Shown here: positions 1-6,285 of the stretch, one piece after another | Layout of the letters: each line of letters begins with the position of its first letter | Position numbering within the stretch: the first letter of the stretch is position 1 | NCBI GenBank assembly: GCA_944359735.1 | Contig: CALVTA010000053.1 | Location: 1-8,157 of the forward strand | Length of the DNA stretch: 8,157 nt | Source: an uncultured Bacilli bacterium | GTDB taxonomy: Bacteria; Bacillota_I; Bacilli_A; RF39; UBA660 | Reading direction: 5' to 3' | The notes under the pieces: generated by a model | What the model saw: the letters and a program-made list of their open reading frames with translations, nothing else | Database searches by the model: none | Told to the model about the DNA's origin: nothing | Program-made: the position numbers and the translations under genes

Positions 1-7
1 TGACCAT
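1..7 (-). CDS. Start of a gene running off the left edge (partial)
   Basis: Only the ATG and the next codon (Met-Val) lie inside the window. The call rests on the upstream signals: a perfect AAGGAGG-type ribosome binding site at 14-20, six bases before the ATG, and a near-consensus promoter at 63-91. An in-frame ATG at 49 would add 14 residues, but it has no ribosome binding site and sits only a few bases after the predicted transcription start, so the ATG at position 7 is preferred. Nothing can be said about the product. Confidence 0.5.
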
Positions 8-62
8 AGTGTACCTCCTTTTTAATAAAAGACGGATACTGCTTGTCATTTATTGGTTTTAT

Positions 63-91
63 ATAATATACTTAAAAGTTCATTTTGTCAA
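63..91 (-). promoter_or_regulatory. Near-consensus sigma-A promoter for the left-edge gene
   Basis: Read on the minus strand, the -35 is TTGACA (86-91), the spacer is 17 bases and the -10 is TATTAT (63-68). This is the best match to the vegetative consensus in the window together with the recombinase promoter. It predicts a start near 56 and an untranslated leader of about 49 bases. The preceding small gene (114-386) has no visible terminator, so read-through into this gene is also possible. Confidence 0.75.
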
Positions 92-113
92 TTTCCTGAT
101 TAGGGTATGAATA

Positions 114-386
114 TTAGTTGTGTTTTAAATAGTTTTCTAATTCAGATAATTTAATTTTATTATTTAAGTTTTCAATAAAAATTTCATTAGAATAATTAAA
201 AGCTAAAAAGGTTATATCATTAATTATAATTCTATGTGGTTCTAGATAAGTAAGATTAGTTTTATCTATTGTTCTTAAATTACCATTAATAATAATTGGT
301 TTAACTCTACAAAACTCACAAATAAATTCTAATCTCTTTCTTAATGATTCTTCCATTCTAACTTCTTGCTTGATAACATTTACCAT
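114..386 (-). CDS. Small CxxC protein of unknown function, copy A
   Basis: A 90-residue protein that I do not recognise. It begins with a charged, probably helical N-terminus, followed by a FICxFC segment (CxxC near residues 23-26), then an Ile-rich, probably beta-strand region with NGNxR and YxEPHRIII, and a conserved core FLAFNYSNEIF before a C-terminal helix. A paralogue lies at 6510-6785; by hand alignment about 54 of 90 residues are identical, including CxxC, EPHR and FLAFNYSNEIF. The ATG at 386 is chosen over an upstream TTG at 395 because AAAGGA (396-401) lies nine bases before the ATG and adjoins the TTG. The gene follows a structured leader RNA and an intrinsic terminator, so it depends on read-through from its own promoter. 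A lone CxxC plus conserved His may bind metal or RNA, but this is a guess. Confidence 0.8.
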   Translation of the reverse strand: MVNVIKQEVRMEESLRKRLEFICEFCRVKPIIINGNLRTIDKTNLTYLEPHRIIINDITFLAFNYSNEIFIENLNNKIKLSELENYLKHN

Positions 387-427
387 TTTAATCAATCCTT
401 TCTTTGGAAGACTTTTTTCTAAACAAG

Positions 428-457
428 AAAAAAATCAATCCTAATTTAGAATTGATT
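428..457 (-). terminator. Intrinsic terminator between leader RNA A and its gene
   Basis: On the minus strand, AATCAATTCTA (457-447) pairs with TAGGATTGATT (443-433) through 11 bp including one T-G pair, around a three-base loop, and runs directly into seven T residues. It ends 42 bases before the ATG of the small gene, so it either ends leader A as a free small RNA or acts as an attenuator. Module B has a terminator in the same place with a different sequence, which indicates that the hairpin itself is being maintained. Confidence 0.82.
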
Positions 458-579
458 GTCTATTTATTCTCAAAACCTATAAAAAGTTCGAGCGGATTTC
501 CCTATGGTGCGAGTAATCAAGTAGTTTCAAACTTTTTTCGCAAAATTAGACAATCGATACAATATTTGTATCAATCTCT
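428..579 (-). ncRNA. Structured leader RNA, module A (unrecognised family)
   Basis: The predicted transcript of about 150 nt starts just after the -10 at 586-591 and ends at the terminator at 428-457. Parts in order: a 5' hairpin at 546-581 in which 15 pairs form around an ATA loop with a small internal loop; a segment 528-538 that can pair locally as AGTTT-G-AAACT; a conserved block at 486-510 with GCACCATAGGGAAATCC; and CGAACTTTTT at 481-490. That last segment can pair for 10 bp with 528-537 (an early terminator-like hairpin), or with downstream GGTTTTGAG. The conserved block recurs in module B. It does not match any riboswitch class I can recall. The 5' hairpin plus UUUU may also end upstream DUF3841 transcripts. 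Confidence 0.6.
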
Positions 580-585
580 AATACT

Positions 586-613
586 ATTTTACCATGAAAC
601 TCAAGAAGTGCAA
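586..613 (-). promoter_or_regulatory. Extended -10 promoter of module A
   Basis: Minus-strand TTGCAC (608-613), 16 bases, then TAAAAT (586-591) with TGG directly before it, a TGn extended -10. The -35 lies five bases beyond the DUF3841 stop codon at 618. The same extended -10 (TGnTAAAAT) is seen in module B and at the cargo operon promoter. Confidence 0.7.
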
Positions 614-617
614 AATT

Positions 618-1292
618 TTATTTTAGCATTTTGTAATAATCTTCTCTCCAATTTTTGGTTTTACCATTACTTCTTTTGTAGTTCAATGATCCATATCTAT
701 AATTATCATCATTTAGGATTTCAATTTTTTCAACATCATTTAATGATATTCTCCATACACAACCTTGTAAAATATCACTATCTAATGTAATACATTTATC
801 AAAACTATCTCTTATCTTTTTACATATATTTAAAAATTCTTTATCTTCTCTATGTGTTTCATATTTATCTAGTCTGACATATGCTTTTAATTCTTCTAAA
901 GTTATATTTTTTTCTTTGAGCAACATATCAAATTTTTCTTTATCCATAATATTATCAGGAATATAAACATTGTTTAATAGGAAAGAATATCTTCTAAAAT
1001 CTGTAATAAAAACATCTTTTTTGTTTTTTCTAAAAGTGATTTTAACATCAAATCCCTTAACTGGTTCTCCTTTATGTTTTTGTGGACATATATTGTTATA
1101 GCATTTCACCCAACACCAAATAGGATATTTAGTATTATATTTGTTTTCTACTTGTTTATTCATTTTTTCTAAAACCCATTGATAAGTAGGTCCTGCCTTT
1201 TTCATATTAATAAATTTTTCATTACACTCTAAATACCCTTTATTAACTAAATCTTTTAATGCATCAAAAGACTGAAAAGTTACTAATCTCAT
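618..1292 (-). CDS. DUF3841 family protein
   Basis: The 224-residue protein matches, from memory, the DUF3841 family along its whole length: N-terminal VTFQSFDAL, then YPIWCWVKCYN (residues 56-66), GFDVKITF, VFITDFRRYSFLLNN, a central KAYVRLDKY segment and the C-terminal LQGCVWRISLNDVEKIEIL. It has no signal peptide or membrane segment, so it should be cytoplasmic. The biochemical role of DUF3841 is unknown to me. It starts three bases after the stop of the transglutaminase-like gene, and its ribosome binding site GGAGG is formed by the last codons of that gene, so the two are tightly coupled. It is the third gene of an operon from the promoter near 2670. The full-length family match and intact frame suggest it is functional. 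Confidence 0.92.
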   Translation of the reverse strand: MRLVTFQSFDALKDLVNKGYLECNEKFINMKKAGPTYQWVLEKMNKQVENKYNTKYPIWCWVKCYNNICPQKHKGEPVKGFDVKITFRKNKKDVFITDFRRYSFLLNNVYIPDNIMDKEKFDMLLKEKNITLEELKAYVRLDKYETHREDKEFLNICKKIRDSFDKCITLDSDILQGCVWRISLNDVEKIEILNDDNYRYGSLNYKRSNGKTKNWREDYYKMLK

Positions 1293-1295
1293 AAA

Positions 1296-2390
1296 TTACC
1301 TCCAATCAACTTTTTCTAAAAAATTTAAAGGACAATTTCCATTTTTAAAACTGATACTAATATGATTTAATGTGCTAAAATTCATTAAGAGAGCATCATC
1401 GTATTTAGAAAAATATTCTTCTTGTGAAATTGTTTCATACCATTGTTTGTCTAATAATCTATTATCACTATTACTCATATCATATCCATAAAATATATCA
1501 TTTATTGATTTTTGAATTTCTTCATCATTTATATTAATTCTGTAAATATCCTTACATTTTGCTATTTCATTTATTTTATTACCTAGTTTTTTATATGGAG
1601 CATATCTAAAAAAGTATATATAATTTGCTCCATATTTTCCTCTAAAAATATTTAACGCATCAATATATTCTTCACGTGTCAAGTTAGTTTTTTCTTTATA
1701 TTTTTCTATATTCCAATCATTTAATATTCTATCTTTATATTTTTCAACATTTTTATCAAATAAATTATACATTTTGTTATCATACATATATTGAAGACTT
1801 ATTAATCCATTGACCATATCAACATCTTTATTTACTAAATGATAAAAATATAATGGTTTATTTGTTTTAATCAATTTTTGAGTATCAATATATTCATAAA
1901 ATTCATCACAAGTTATATGTTCTTTAGGTTTTTGATACTCATAGATATATAAGAAACAATTCCCACTAACATAACTATGCTCGCTCATGAATATTGATTT
2001 TATATCTAATAATAGTTCTAATTCACTTTCATATTCATGAATACCTTTATATGCTCCCCAAGAATGTTCAAACCAATAATGTTTATTATTATTTTCATAG
2101 GTTAAAAAGGTGTGAGATGGTAGCATATCGTTGTCAACTATGTAGATAAAATAAGTTTTAAAATTAATATTATTATCTTGGAATAATTTTCTTTCTAATT
2201 CCACTTGATCCCAACATACACCACATTTAGATTTTAATAATTCATCTGGAGTTTGCAAATAATAGAATTTGTAAAATTCATCCTCCCATTTTTGAGGATT
2301 AGCATTAATTATATTTTCACCATTTTCATCTTTAAAACCATATTCAATAGAATCCATCAAATTCATTATACTATTGATTTTTTGTTCCAT
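1296..2390 (-). CDS. Transglutaminase-like (cysteine peptidase fold) protein with unassigned C-terminal domain
   Basis: Two parts can be seen in this 364-residue protein. Residues 30-150 look like a transglutaminase-type papain fold: KCGVCWDQVELER places the likely nucleophile at C59, PSHTFL gives the likely catalytic H93, and HYWFEHSW (105-111) supplies a possible third acidic residue, E108. Residues 178-364 form a second domain starting LYFYHLVNKDVDMVNGLISL and containing NYIYFFRYAPYKKLG near 256-270; I do not recognise it, though a YH...GL opening is seen in some ADP-ribosyltransferase folds (weak). The open frame extends upstream to 2462, but the ATG at 2390 is preferred because the extra part lies inside the conserved 77-aa gene. 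The two genes overlap by 20 bases, implying translational coupling. The substrate is unknown. Confidence 0.85.
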   Translation of the reverse strand: MEQKINSIMNLMDSIEYGFKDENGENIINANPQKWEDEFYKFYYLQTPDELLKSKCGVCWDQVELERKLFQDNNINFKTYFIYIVDNDMLPSHTFLTYENNNKHYWFEHSWGAYKGIHEYESELELLLDIKSIFMSEHSYVSGNCFLYIYEYQKPKEHITCDEFYEYIDTQKLIKTNKPLYFYHLVNKDVDMVNGLISLQYMYDNKMYNLFDKNVEKYKDRILNDWNIEKYKEKTNLTREEYIDALNIFRGKYGANYIYFFRYAPYKKLGNKINEIAKCKDIYRININDEEIQKSINDIFYGYDMSNSDNRLLDKQWYETISQEEYFSKYDDALLMNFSTLNHISISFKNGNCPLNFLEKVDWR

Positions 2391-2604
2391 CTTTTTTGCC
2401 CCAATCTTCATAAGGATCAAATCCATTTTCTTTTTCCCAATTAATATGATTATCTCTTGCATTCTTCACTGCTACACAACCATTGTTAGATGTTGTACTA
2501 GCTCCATCAGTTACTACAAAAAATGGCAAATTATATTTTTTTGCTAATTCTTTTACTTCCAAACAAAATTTTCTGGCTTTATTTAATTCATTATTATTTG
2601 GCAT
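2371..2604 (-). CDS. Conserved small protein, first gene of the cargo operon
   Basis: A 77-residue acidic/basic mixed protein with the segment FFVVTDGASTTSNNGC followed by VKNARDNH and WEKENGFDPYEDW. I recall this pattern from small uncharacterised proteins of gut Bacillota, without a known function. The second ATG of the open frame (2604) is chosen because AGAGGA lies nine bases upstream of it, whereas the ATG at 2625 has no ribosome binding site. The gene overlaps the transglutaminase-like gene by 20 bases and is led by the promoter at 2668-2696. Its TDGA segment followed by small polar residues resembles a nucleotide- or acid-loop, but no fold can be assigned from the sequence alone. A partner or immunity role for the next two genes is possible, not shown. 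Confidence 0.78.
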   Translation of the reverse strand: MPNNNELNKARKFCLEVKELAKKYNLPFFVVTDGASTTSNNGCVAVKNARDNHINWEKENGFDPYEDWGKKDGTKNQ

Positions 2605-2667
2605 AATAACCCATCCTCTCTCCATTAGGCAATTTTTAACAAATTTAGTTTTTCTTATTCCTATTCA

Positions 2668-2696
2668 ATTTTACCATAGAATTTTGTTATTTTTAA
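2668..2696 (-). promoter_or_regulatory. Promoter of the cargo operon
   Basis: Minus-strand TTAAAA (2691-2696), 17 bases, then TAAAAT (2668-2673) preceded by TGG, an extended -10 of the same form as in modules A and B. It lies directly after the relaxase stop codon (2700-2702), and no hairpin terminator separates the two, so some read-through from the relaxase gene is likely. Confidence 0.6.
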
Positions 2697-2699
2697 GAC

Positions 2700-4043
2700 T
2701 TACAACTCCAAATCCTCATTTTTATCAATATTTATATTATTTTGAATTATATCTAAATCATTATCATCAATAATTTCTTCTTGATATAGTTCAGTAACGA
2801 TTTCATCATATTTATTTGATGAAAAGAATTTATCTTGCAAAAACTCTATAAATTTTCGCCATAATTCTTTGGAATAACTTAATGCTTCTTCAAGTTTAGA
2901 TACTTTATCTTCTAGCTCATCAATTTCATCATTTGCATTATCTAAATTATATTGTAAGGTTTCAATTTTATCATCTCTAATTTTGATTTTCTTTTGAAGA
3001 TTTTTAACTTCGTTAGAATGATTTTTTAAATCTTCCTCATAATGTTCAAGTATAGTAGTTAAGTCGTTAGTAGATTTTAAATTAGAAGTAGTATCAGTTG
3101 TTTGTTTGATATAGTCTTTAATTTCTTCAACTTCTTTATTTGAAATAGTAAAGTTATTTTTATTTAATTTACTAGGTTTTAAATTATCTATAATTTCAGT
3201 AATTTGATTAGACTTATTCTGTAAGTTATCGGCTTTATCATTTAATTCATTAAGTCGTTTCTTATTTTTCTCTTGTTTCTTTTTTAACTCTCGAAAATTA
3301 TTCATATTTTTAACATTTATATCTTGATTACGACCTTCTTCTTTTGACTTAAGAGTATAGTTTAAATGATAAATTCTATTGAATGAATTAATACAATATT
3401 CTCTCATTTTATCTTGAATATTTCTCAAACTATCAGTAGTAAAGACATCACTTTTTCCAACTTGACGCTCCATACCATTTTTAGAACCATCTTTAAAAGG
3501 TACTCCAACAATATGTAAATGAGGGGAAGATTCGTCAAAATGAATGGTCGCATTGGCTATCCTAAAATTAGGGACAATATTTTCTAAATCTGATATTTGT
3601 TCTTTATAAACTTGAATCATTTTTCTTTTAAATTTATCATCTTGTTCAGTCCAAAAGTCCATATCGCCAAGTTCAATAATTATTTCACAAGCAAGATCTC
3701 TTTTATTATCATTAGAGATATGTTTAAAATAATTTTCTATTTTTCTATCATTTCTCGTTTGCTTTTCATTGTATTTAATTCTTGCATCCTCAAACAATTC
3801 TAAATACAAATTTTTAGTATCTTCTACGATAGAAGAGGTACCTTTAATCTTACAAATTAAATCTTTATCATTATCATATTTTCTTAAATTATGTTTATCA
3901 ACTTTTGATAATTGCTGATGATTTTGGATAGCATTATTACTAAATGCAGTAGAATTAAATTCATTATTTTTAGCAAATTGTCTTGCTCTTTTTGTTTTAT
4001 TTTTATCATTACTTAAATGTAATGAATAACTAAGTTCTTGCAT
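2700..4043 (-). CDS. MobV-type relaxase (plasmid recombination/mobilization protein, Mob_Pre family)
   Basis: The 447-residue protein nicks one strand at the transfer origin and pilots it into the recipient. The signature HxDExxPHxH is complete: HFDESSPHLH at residues 168-177 gives H168, D170, E171, H175 and H177 for metal binding. Upstream are the N-terminal HNxR-like element (residues 51-54) and the LACEIIIELGDM strand typical of the family. Residues from about 250 to 400 are Lys/Glu-rich heptads, a long coiled coil as in other MobV proteins. The ATG at 4043 is chosen: AAGGAGG (4053-4059) lies nine bases before it, while the TTG at 4052 abuts the ribosome binding site. A repeat-rich region directly upstream is the likely oriT. 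No conjugation machinery is seen, so transfer would need a helper element. Confidence 0.95.
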   Translation of the reverse strand: MQELSYSLHLSNDKNKTKRARQFAKNNEFNSTAFSNNAIQNHQQLSKVDKHNLRKYDNDKDLICKIKGTSSIVEDTKNLYLELFEDARIKYNEKQTRNDRKIENYFKHISNDNKRDLACEIIIELGDMDFWTEQDDKFKRKMIQVYKEQISDLENIVPNFRIANATIHFDESSPHLHIVGVPFKDGSKNGMERQVGKSDVFTTDSLRNIQDKMREYCINSFNRIYHLNYTLKSKEEGRNQDINVKNMNNFRELKKKQEKNKKRLNELNDKADNLQNKSNQITEIIDNLKPSKLNKNNFTISNKEVEEIKDYIKQTTDTTSNLKSTNDLTTILEHYEEDLKNHSNEVKNLQKKIKIRDDKIETLQYNLDNANDEIDELEDKVSKLEEALSYSKELWRKFIEFLQDKFFSSNKYDEIVTELYQEEIIDDNDLDIIQNNINIDKNEDLEL

Positions 4044-4071
4044 ATCAACCAACCTCCTTATTAGAATAGAG

Positions 4072-4089
4072 CCTACTATATATAGTAGG
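4072..4089. repeat. Perfect 18-bp palindrome in the relaxase promoter
   Basis: CCTACTATATATAGTAGG reads the same on both strands. It lies 29 bases before the relaxase ATG and covers the proposed -10 element, a position suited to an operator bound by a dimeric repressor or by the relaxase itself. MobV relaxases are known in some plasmids to repress their own promoter. Confidence 0.7.
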
Positions 4090-4107
4090 GTAATTTTGCT
4101 TCGCCAA
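4079..4107 (-). promoter_or_regulatory. Possible relaxase promoter
   Basis: Minus-strand TTGGCG (4102-4107), 17 bases, then TATATA (4079-4084). Each box matches the consensus at four of six positions, so this is moderate. The -35 overlaps an AATTTTG/CAAAATT hairpin (4092-4111) and the -10 sits in the 4072-4089 palindrome, so expression would be sensitive to proteins bound there. Confidence 0.42.
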
Positions 4108-4116
4108 AATTTCTAA

Positions 4117-4236
4117 CCCCCTATATATTTTGACATTGCACGTTGTTTATATCAAAATATGGGGGCTAAGGCTTACCATCTTAGAAACAGTTTGCCTTAC
4201 TTCGTATTATTTCAAATGCTAAAGCATAAGAAATAA
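4117..4236. other. Candidate transfer origin (oriT) with nested inverted repeats
   Basis: Within the 345-base gene-free stretch between relaxase and recombinase, this part holds three inverted repeats. The first pairs CCCCC-TAT-ATATTTTGA (4117-4133) with TCAAAATATGGGGG (4152-4165) around a loop containing TTGCACGTTG. The second pairs TAAGGC (4167-4172) with GCCTTA (4194-4199). The third is TTATTTC, ATGCT, AGCAT and GAAATAA arranged symmetrically at 4207-4236. MobV relaxases recognise hairpins in an oriT directly upstream of their own gene, and the G5/C5-flanked hairpin is the best candidate. The nick position is not visible. Confidence 0.55.
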
Positions 4237-4257
4237 AACTACATATGCCATTGAACA

Positions 4258-4335
4258 AACTTTTTTTAAAAAAAGTTAACAAAAAATCTTTTTTGATAGG
4301 TAACATCAAAAGCAAAAATGAATTTTTGTTTTGAT
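4258..4335. repeat. AT-rich hairpins between recombinase and oriT
   Basis: A perfect 20-bp palindrome (4258-4277) consists of AAC, seven T, seven A and GTT. A second hairpin pairs ATCAAAA-G-CAAAAAT (4305-4319) with ATTTTTGTTTTGAT (4322-4335), leaving one bulged G. On the plus strand the second hairpin is followed by ATTTTTCC and resembles a terminator; on the minus strand neither has a classic run of T after it, though they may still slow transcription from the recombinase gene before it enters oriT. No gene is seen in this stretch. Confidence 0.4.
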
Positions 4336-4360
4336 ATTTTTCCATTATGTTTTTATATTT

Positions 4361-4407
4361 TGTTAGTCAAGGGTCAAGACTAGCAATTTCATTTCCCTTG
4401 ACTAACA
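4361..4407. repeat. 47-bp inverted repeat overlapping the recombinase stop codon
   Basis: TGTTAGTCAAGGG (4361-4373) is repeated perfectly in inverse orientation as CCCTTGACTAACA (4395-4407), with a 21-base spacer that contains the recombinase stop codon (4389-4391). One arm encodes the last recombinase residues (NVSQGK). No run of T follows on either strand, so an ordinary intrinsic terminator is unlikely. Its size and two-fold symmetry are what is expected of a large serine recombinase binding site, but attachment use is an inference. Confidence 0.6.
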
Positions 4408-6257
4408 TTAAAATCTTCTTCGGTTACATTAACAGGTATTGTTTCGAATATATCTTTAATATTTACTTTTATATCATTAGGAGTATTTTTTGTTGCAAAC
4501 ATTCCCATTGCCACCCAATTTTCATTTCCATTATTATCTTTTTGTAAAGGGAATATTCTAATAGGTACTTCATTTTTTTGGAGTGGTAACATATCTAATT
4601 TTTCCGTTTCTTTATAATATGTTCCTTTATACAAATTAACTTCGTAACACTCATTTAATCTATATAAATGTTGCATAACATCTTTAATAGGTAGATACTC
4701 ACTATATCTAACAATTGTATCTACACATATTCCATTAAAGTCATAAGTAAGAGGTCTTTTCTTATCAATATAACCTTGTTTATATAATTCTTCAAAATCA
4801 CTATAAAAGGTACTTCTAAAATTAACTTGTTTTACTTCATATTTATTATTTATGGTTTCAAGTTCTATATCATCAACATAACGCATTATAATATCTGCTT
4901 TTGTTTCTCTATCTAGTAAATCCCAATTATCATTAAAAGCATAATAAGAAATAGGTAATTTAACTTTATTAATAAAGTCCATATCTCTTTTAAGTAGAAT
5001 ATCGTCGATAGTAAAATTTAATTGTTCGGCTTGTTCATTTTCTAATAATTTTGAATTAATCATTTCTATTTGTTCTTCAATTATTTTTGTTTCTTCTTTA
5101 AATTCTTCTTCGGTAAATAATGAATCAATATAGGCTTTTTTAATTCTTTCTTTTTTGTCATTTAATTTATTTAATTCTTTGCCTAGTTCTTCTTTAGGGT
5201 TTTCTAATTTTGATTTTAATACTGGTAAAAAGAATTCATTAACAACATTATCATATTCTAAAATGTCGGCAAGCATTGTTTTAATTGTTTCTTCTATTTT
5301 AGGCTCTTTAATTATTGTTTTACAATTATTGCATTGATAGTAATAATAAACTTTACCATTTTTCTTCCTTGTTGCATTACCACCTAATATTCTTCCACAT
5401 TTTGGACATCTTAACTTTTGTAAAAACAAGTATTCTTTATCTCGTTTATAATTTCTTGAGTTTTTTCTCTTTTGCACTTGGCATTCCTCCCACAACTCTT
5501 TACTTATTAATGGCTCAACAACATTTTCATAACGTGTAGGATTATTTGTCTTTTTTCCATGTATATAATCGCCCTTATAAATTTCATTTTCAATTATTCT
5601 TAATATTGTACTATCATCCCAATTTGTTTTTCCTAATACGTTTTCTTCATTAAATATAGTAGAGATATTAAAATATGATTTGCCCTCAAAGTATAAATTA
5701 AATATTCTAATTGCAACATCTTTAGTAAGAGGATCGGGAACTAATTTTTTATTAACGTGTTTATACCCAAGTGGTGCTTTATTTGGAATATTTCCAACTT
5801 TTATGGCACCTGCTAAGCCAATTTTTGTTCTCTCACTTGTTCTTTCAATTTCATTTTGACTAACTGTCGTAAGTAGTCTTGCAACCATTCTTCCATTAGC
5901 ATTTGTTGTATTTATATCATCATTAGCACAATCTAAATAAGCATTATTTTCCTCTAAAAATTTCATTATATTTTCCCAATCATAAACACTACGAGTTAGT
6001 CTATCTAGTTTTAAAACAACAATTGTATTACATTTCTTGTTTTTAATATCTTCTTTTAATTCTTCAAAGGCTGGTCTATAATTGCCTGTTTTAGCACTTA
6101 TTCCAGCATCTTTGTAAACCTTATAAATTTCATAACATTTATATTCACACATAGCACGAAGTCTTTTTTCTTGTTCTGGTAAACTAAAACCCTCACGTGC
6201 TTGATCTTCGGTACTTACTCTTATATAAAGTCCTGCAATTTTCTTTTCTTCGTTCAT
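4389..6257 (-). CDS. Large serine recombinase (integrase/transposase of the TnpX type)
   Basis: The 622-residue protein has all parts of a large serine recombinase. The resolvase-like catalytic domain (about 5-150) has the nucleophile S15 in YIRVSTEDQ, and VVLKLDRLTRS (80-90) supplies the conserved arginines R86 and R89. A recombinase domain follows at about 160-265. A zinc ribbon (CPKC at 284-287, CNNC at 309-312) comes next, then a coiled coil at roughly 350-415, the part that controls directionality in this family. It would excise and integrate the element without replication. The ATG at 6257 has AAAGGA nine bases upstream. It is expressed from a near-consensus promoter through a leader with a terminator. 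No excision factor gene is visible. Together with the relaxase it resembles Tn4451-type mobilizable elements. A shared ancestry with that group is likely; identity to a named element is not claimed. Confidence 0.97.
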   Translation of the reverse strand: MNEEKKIAGLYIRVSTEDQAREGFSLPEQEKRLRAMCEYKCYEIYKVYKDAGISAKTGNYRPAFEELKEDIKNKKCNTIVVLKLDRLTRSVYDWENIMKFLEENNAYLDCANDDINTTNANGRMVARLLTTVSQNEIERTSERTKIGLAGAIKVGNIPNKAPLGYKHVNKKLVPDPLTKDVAIRIFNLYFEGKSYFNISTIFNEENVLGKTNWDDSTILRIIENEIYKGDYIHGKKTNNPTRYENVVEPLISKELWEECQVQKRKNSRNYKRDKEYLFLQKLRCPKCGRILGGNATRKKNGKVYYYYQCNNCKTIIKEPKIEETIKTMLADILEYDNVVNEFFLPVLKSKLENPKEELGKELNKLNDKKERIKKAYIDSLFTEEEFKEETKIIEEQIEMINSKLLENEQAEQLNFTIDDILLKRDMDFINKVKLPISYYAFNDNWDLLDRETKADIIMRYVDDIELETINNKYEVKQVNFRSTFYSDFEELYKQGYIDKKRPLTYDFNGICVDTIVRYSEYLPIKDVMQHLYRLNECYEVNLYKGTYYKETEKLDMLPLQKNEVPIRIFPLQKDNNGNENWVAMGMFATKNTPNDIKVNIKDIFETIPVNVTEEDFNVSQGK

Positions 6258-6285
6258 TTAACATTTTCCTTTCTATCTTCATATT

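Noticed and set aside
428..579. Leader A (and B) as a T-box, TPP, SAM, preQ1, purine, ZTP, c-di-GMP or fluoride riboswitch
   Set aside because: None of the consensus motifs I know for these classes is present, and the downstream gene is not a member of their usual regulons.
404..790. Plus-strand open frame of 128 codons over leader A and the DUF3841 3' end
   Set aside because: It runs antisense to a well-supported gene and a structured leader, has no ribosome binding site match and looks like translated low-complexity AT sequence. Other plus-strand frames (for example 2253-2444, 3597-3803, 5155-5539, 7932-8144) were dismissed for the same reasons.
2391..2462. Upstream extension of the transglutaminase-like protein to an ATG at 2462
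   Set aside because: The added part lies in another frame of the conserved 77-aa gene, encodes a Lys/Ile-rich string and has no ribosome binding site; the ATG at 2390 fits the domain start.
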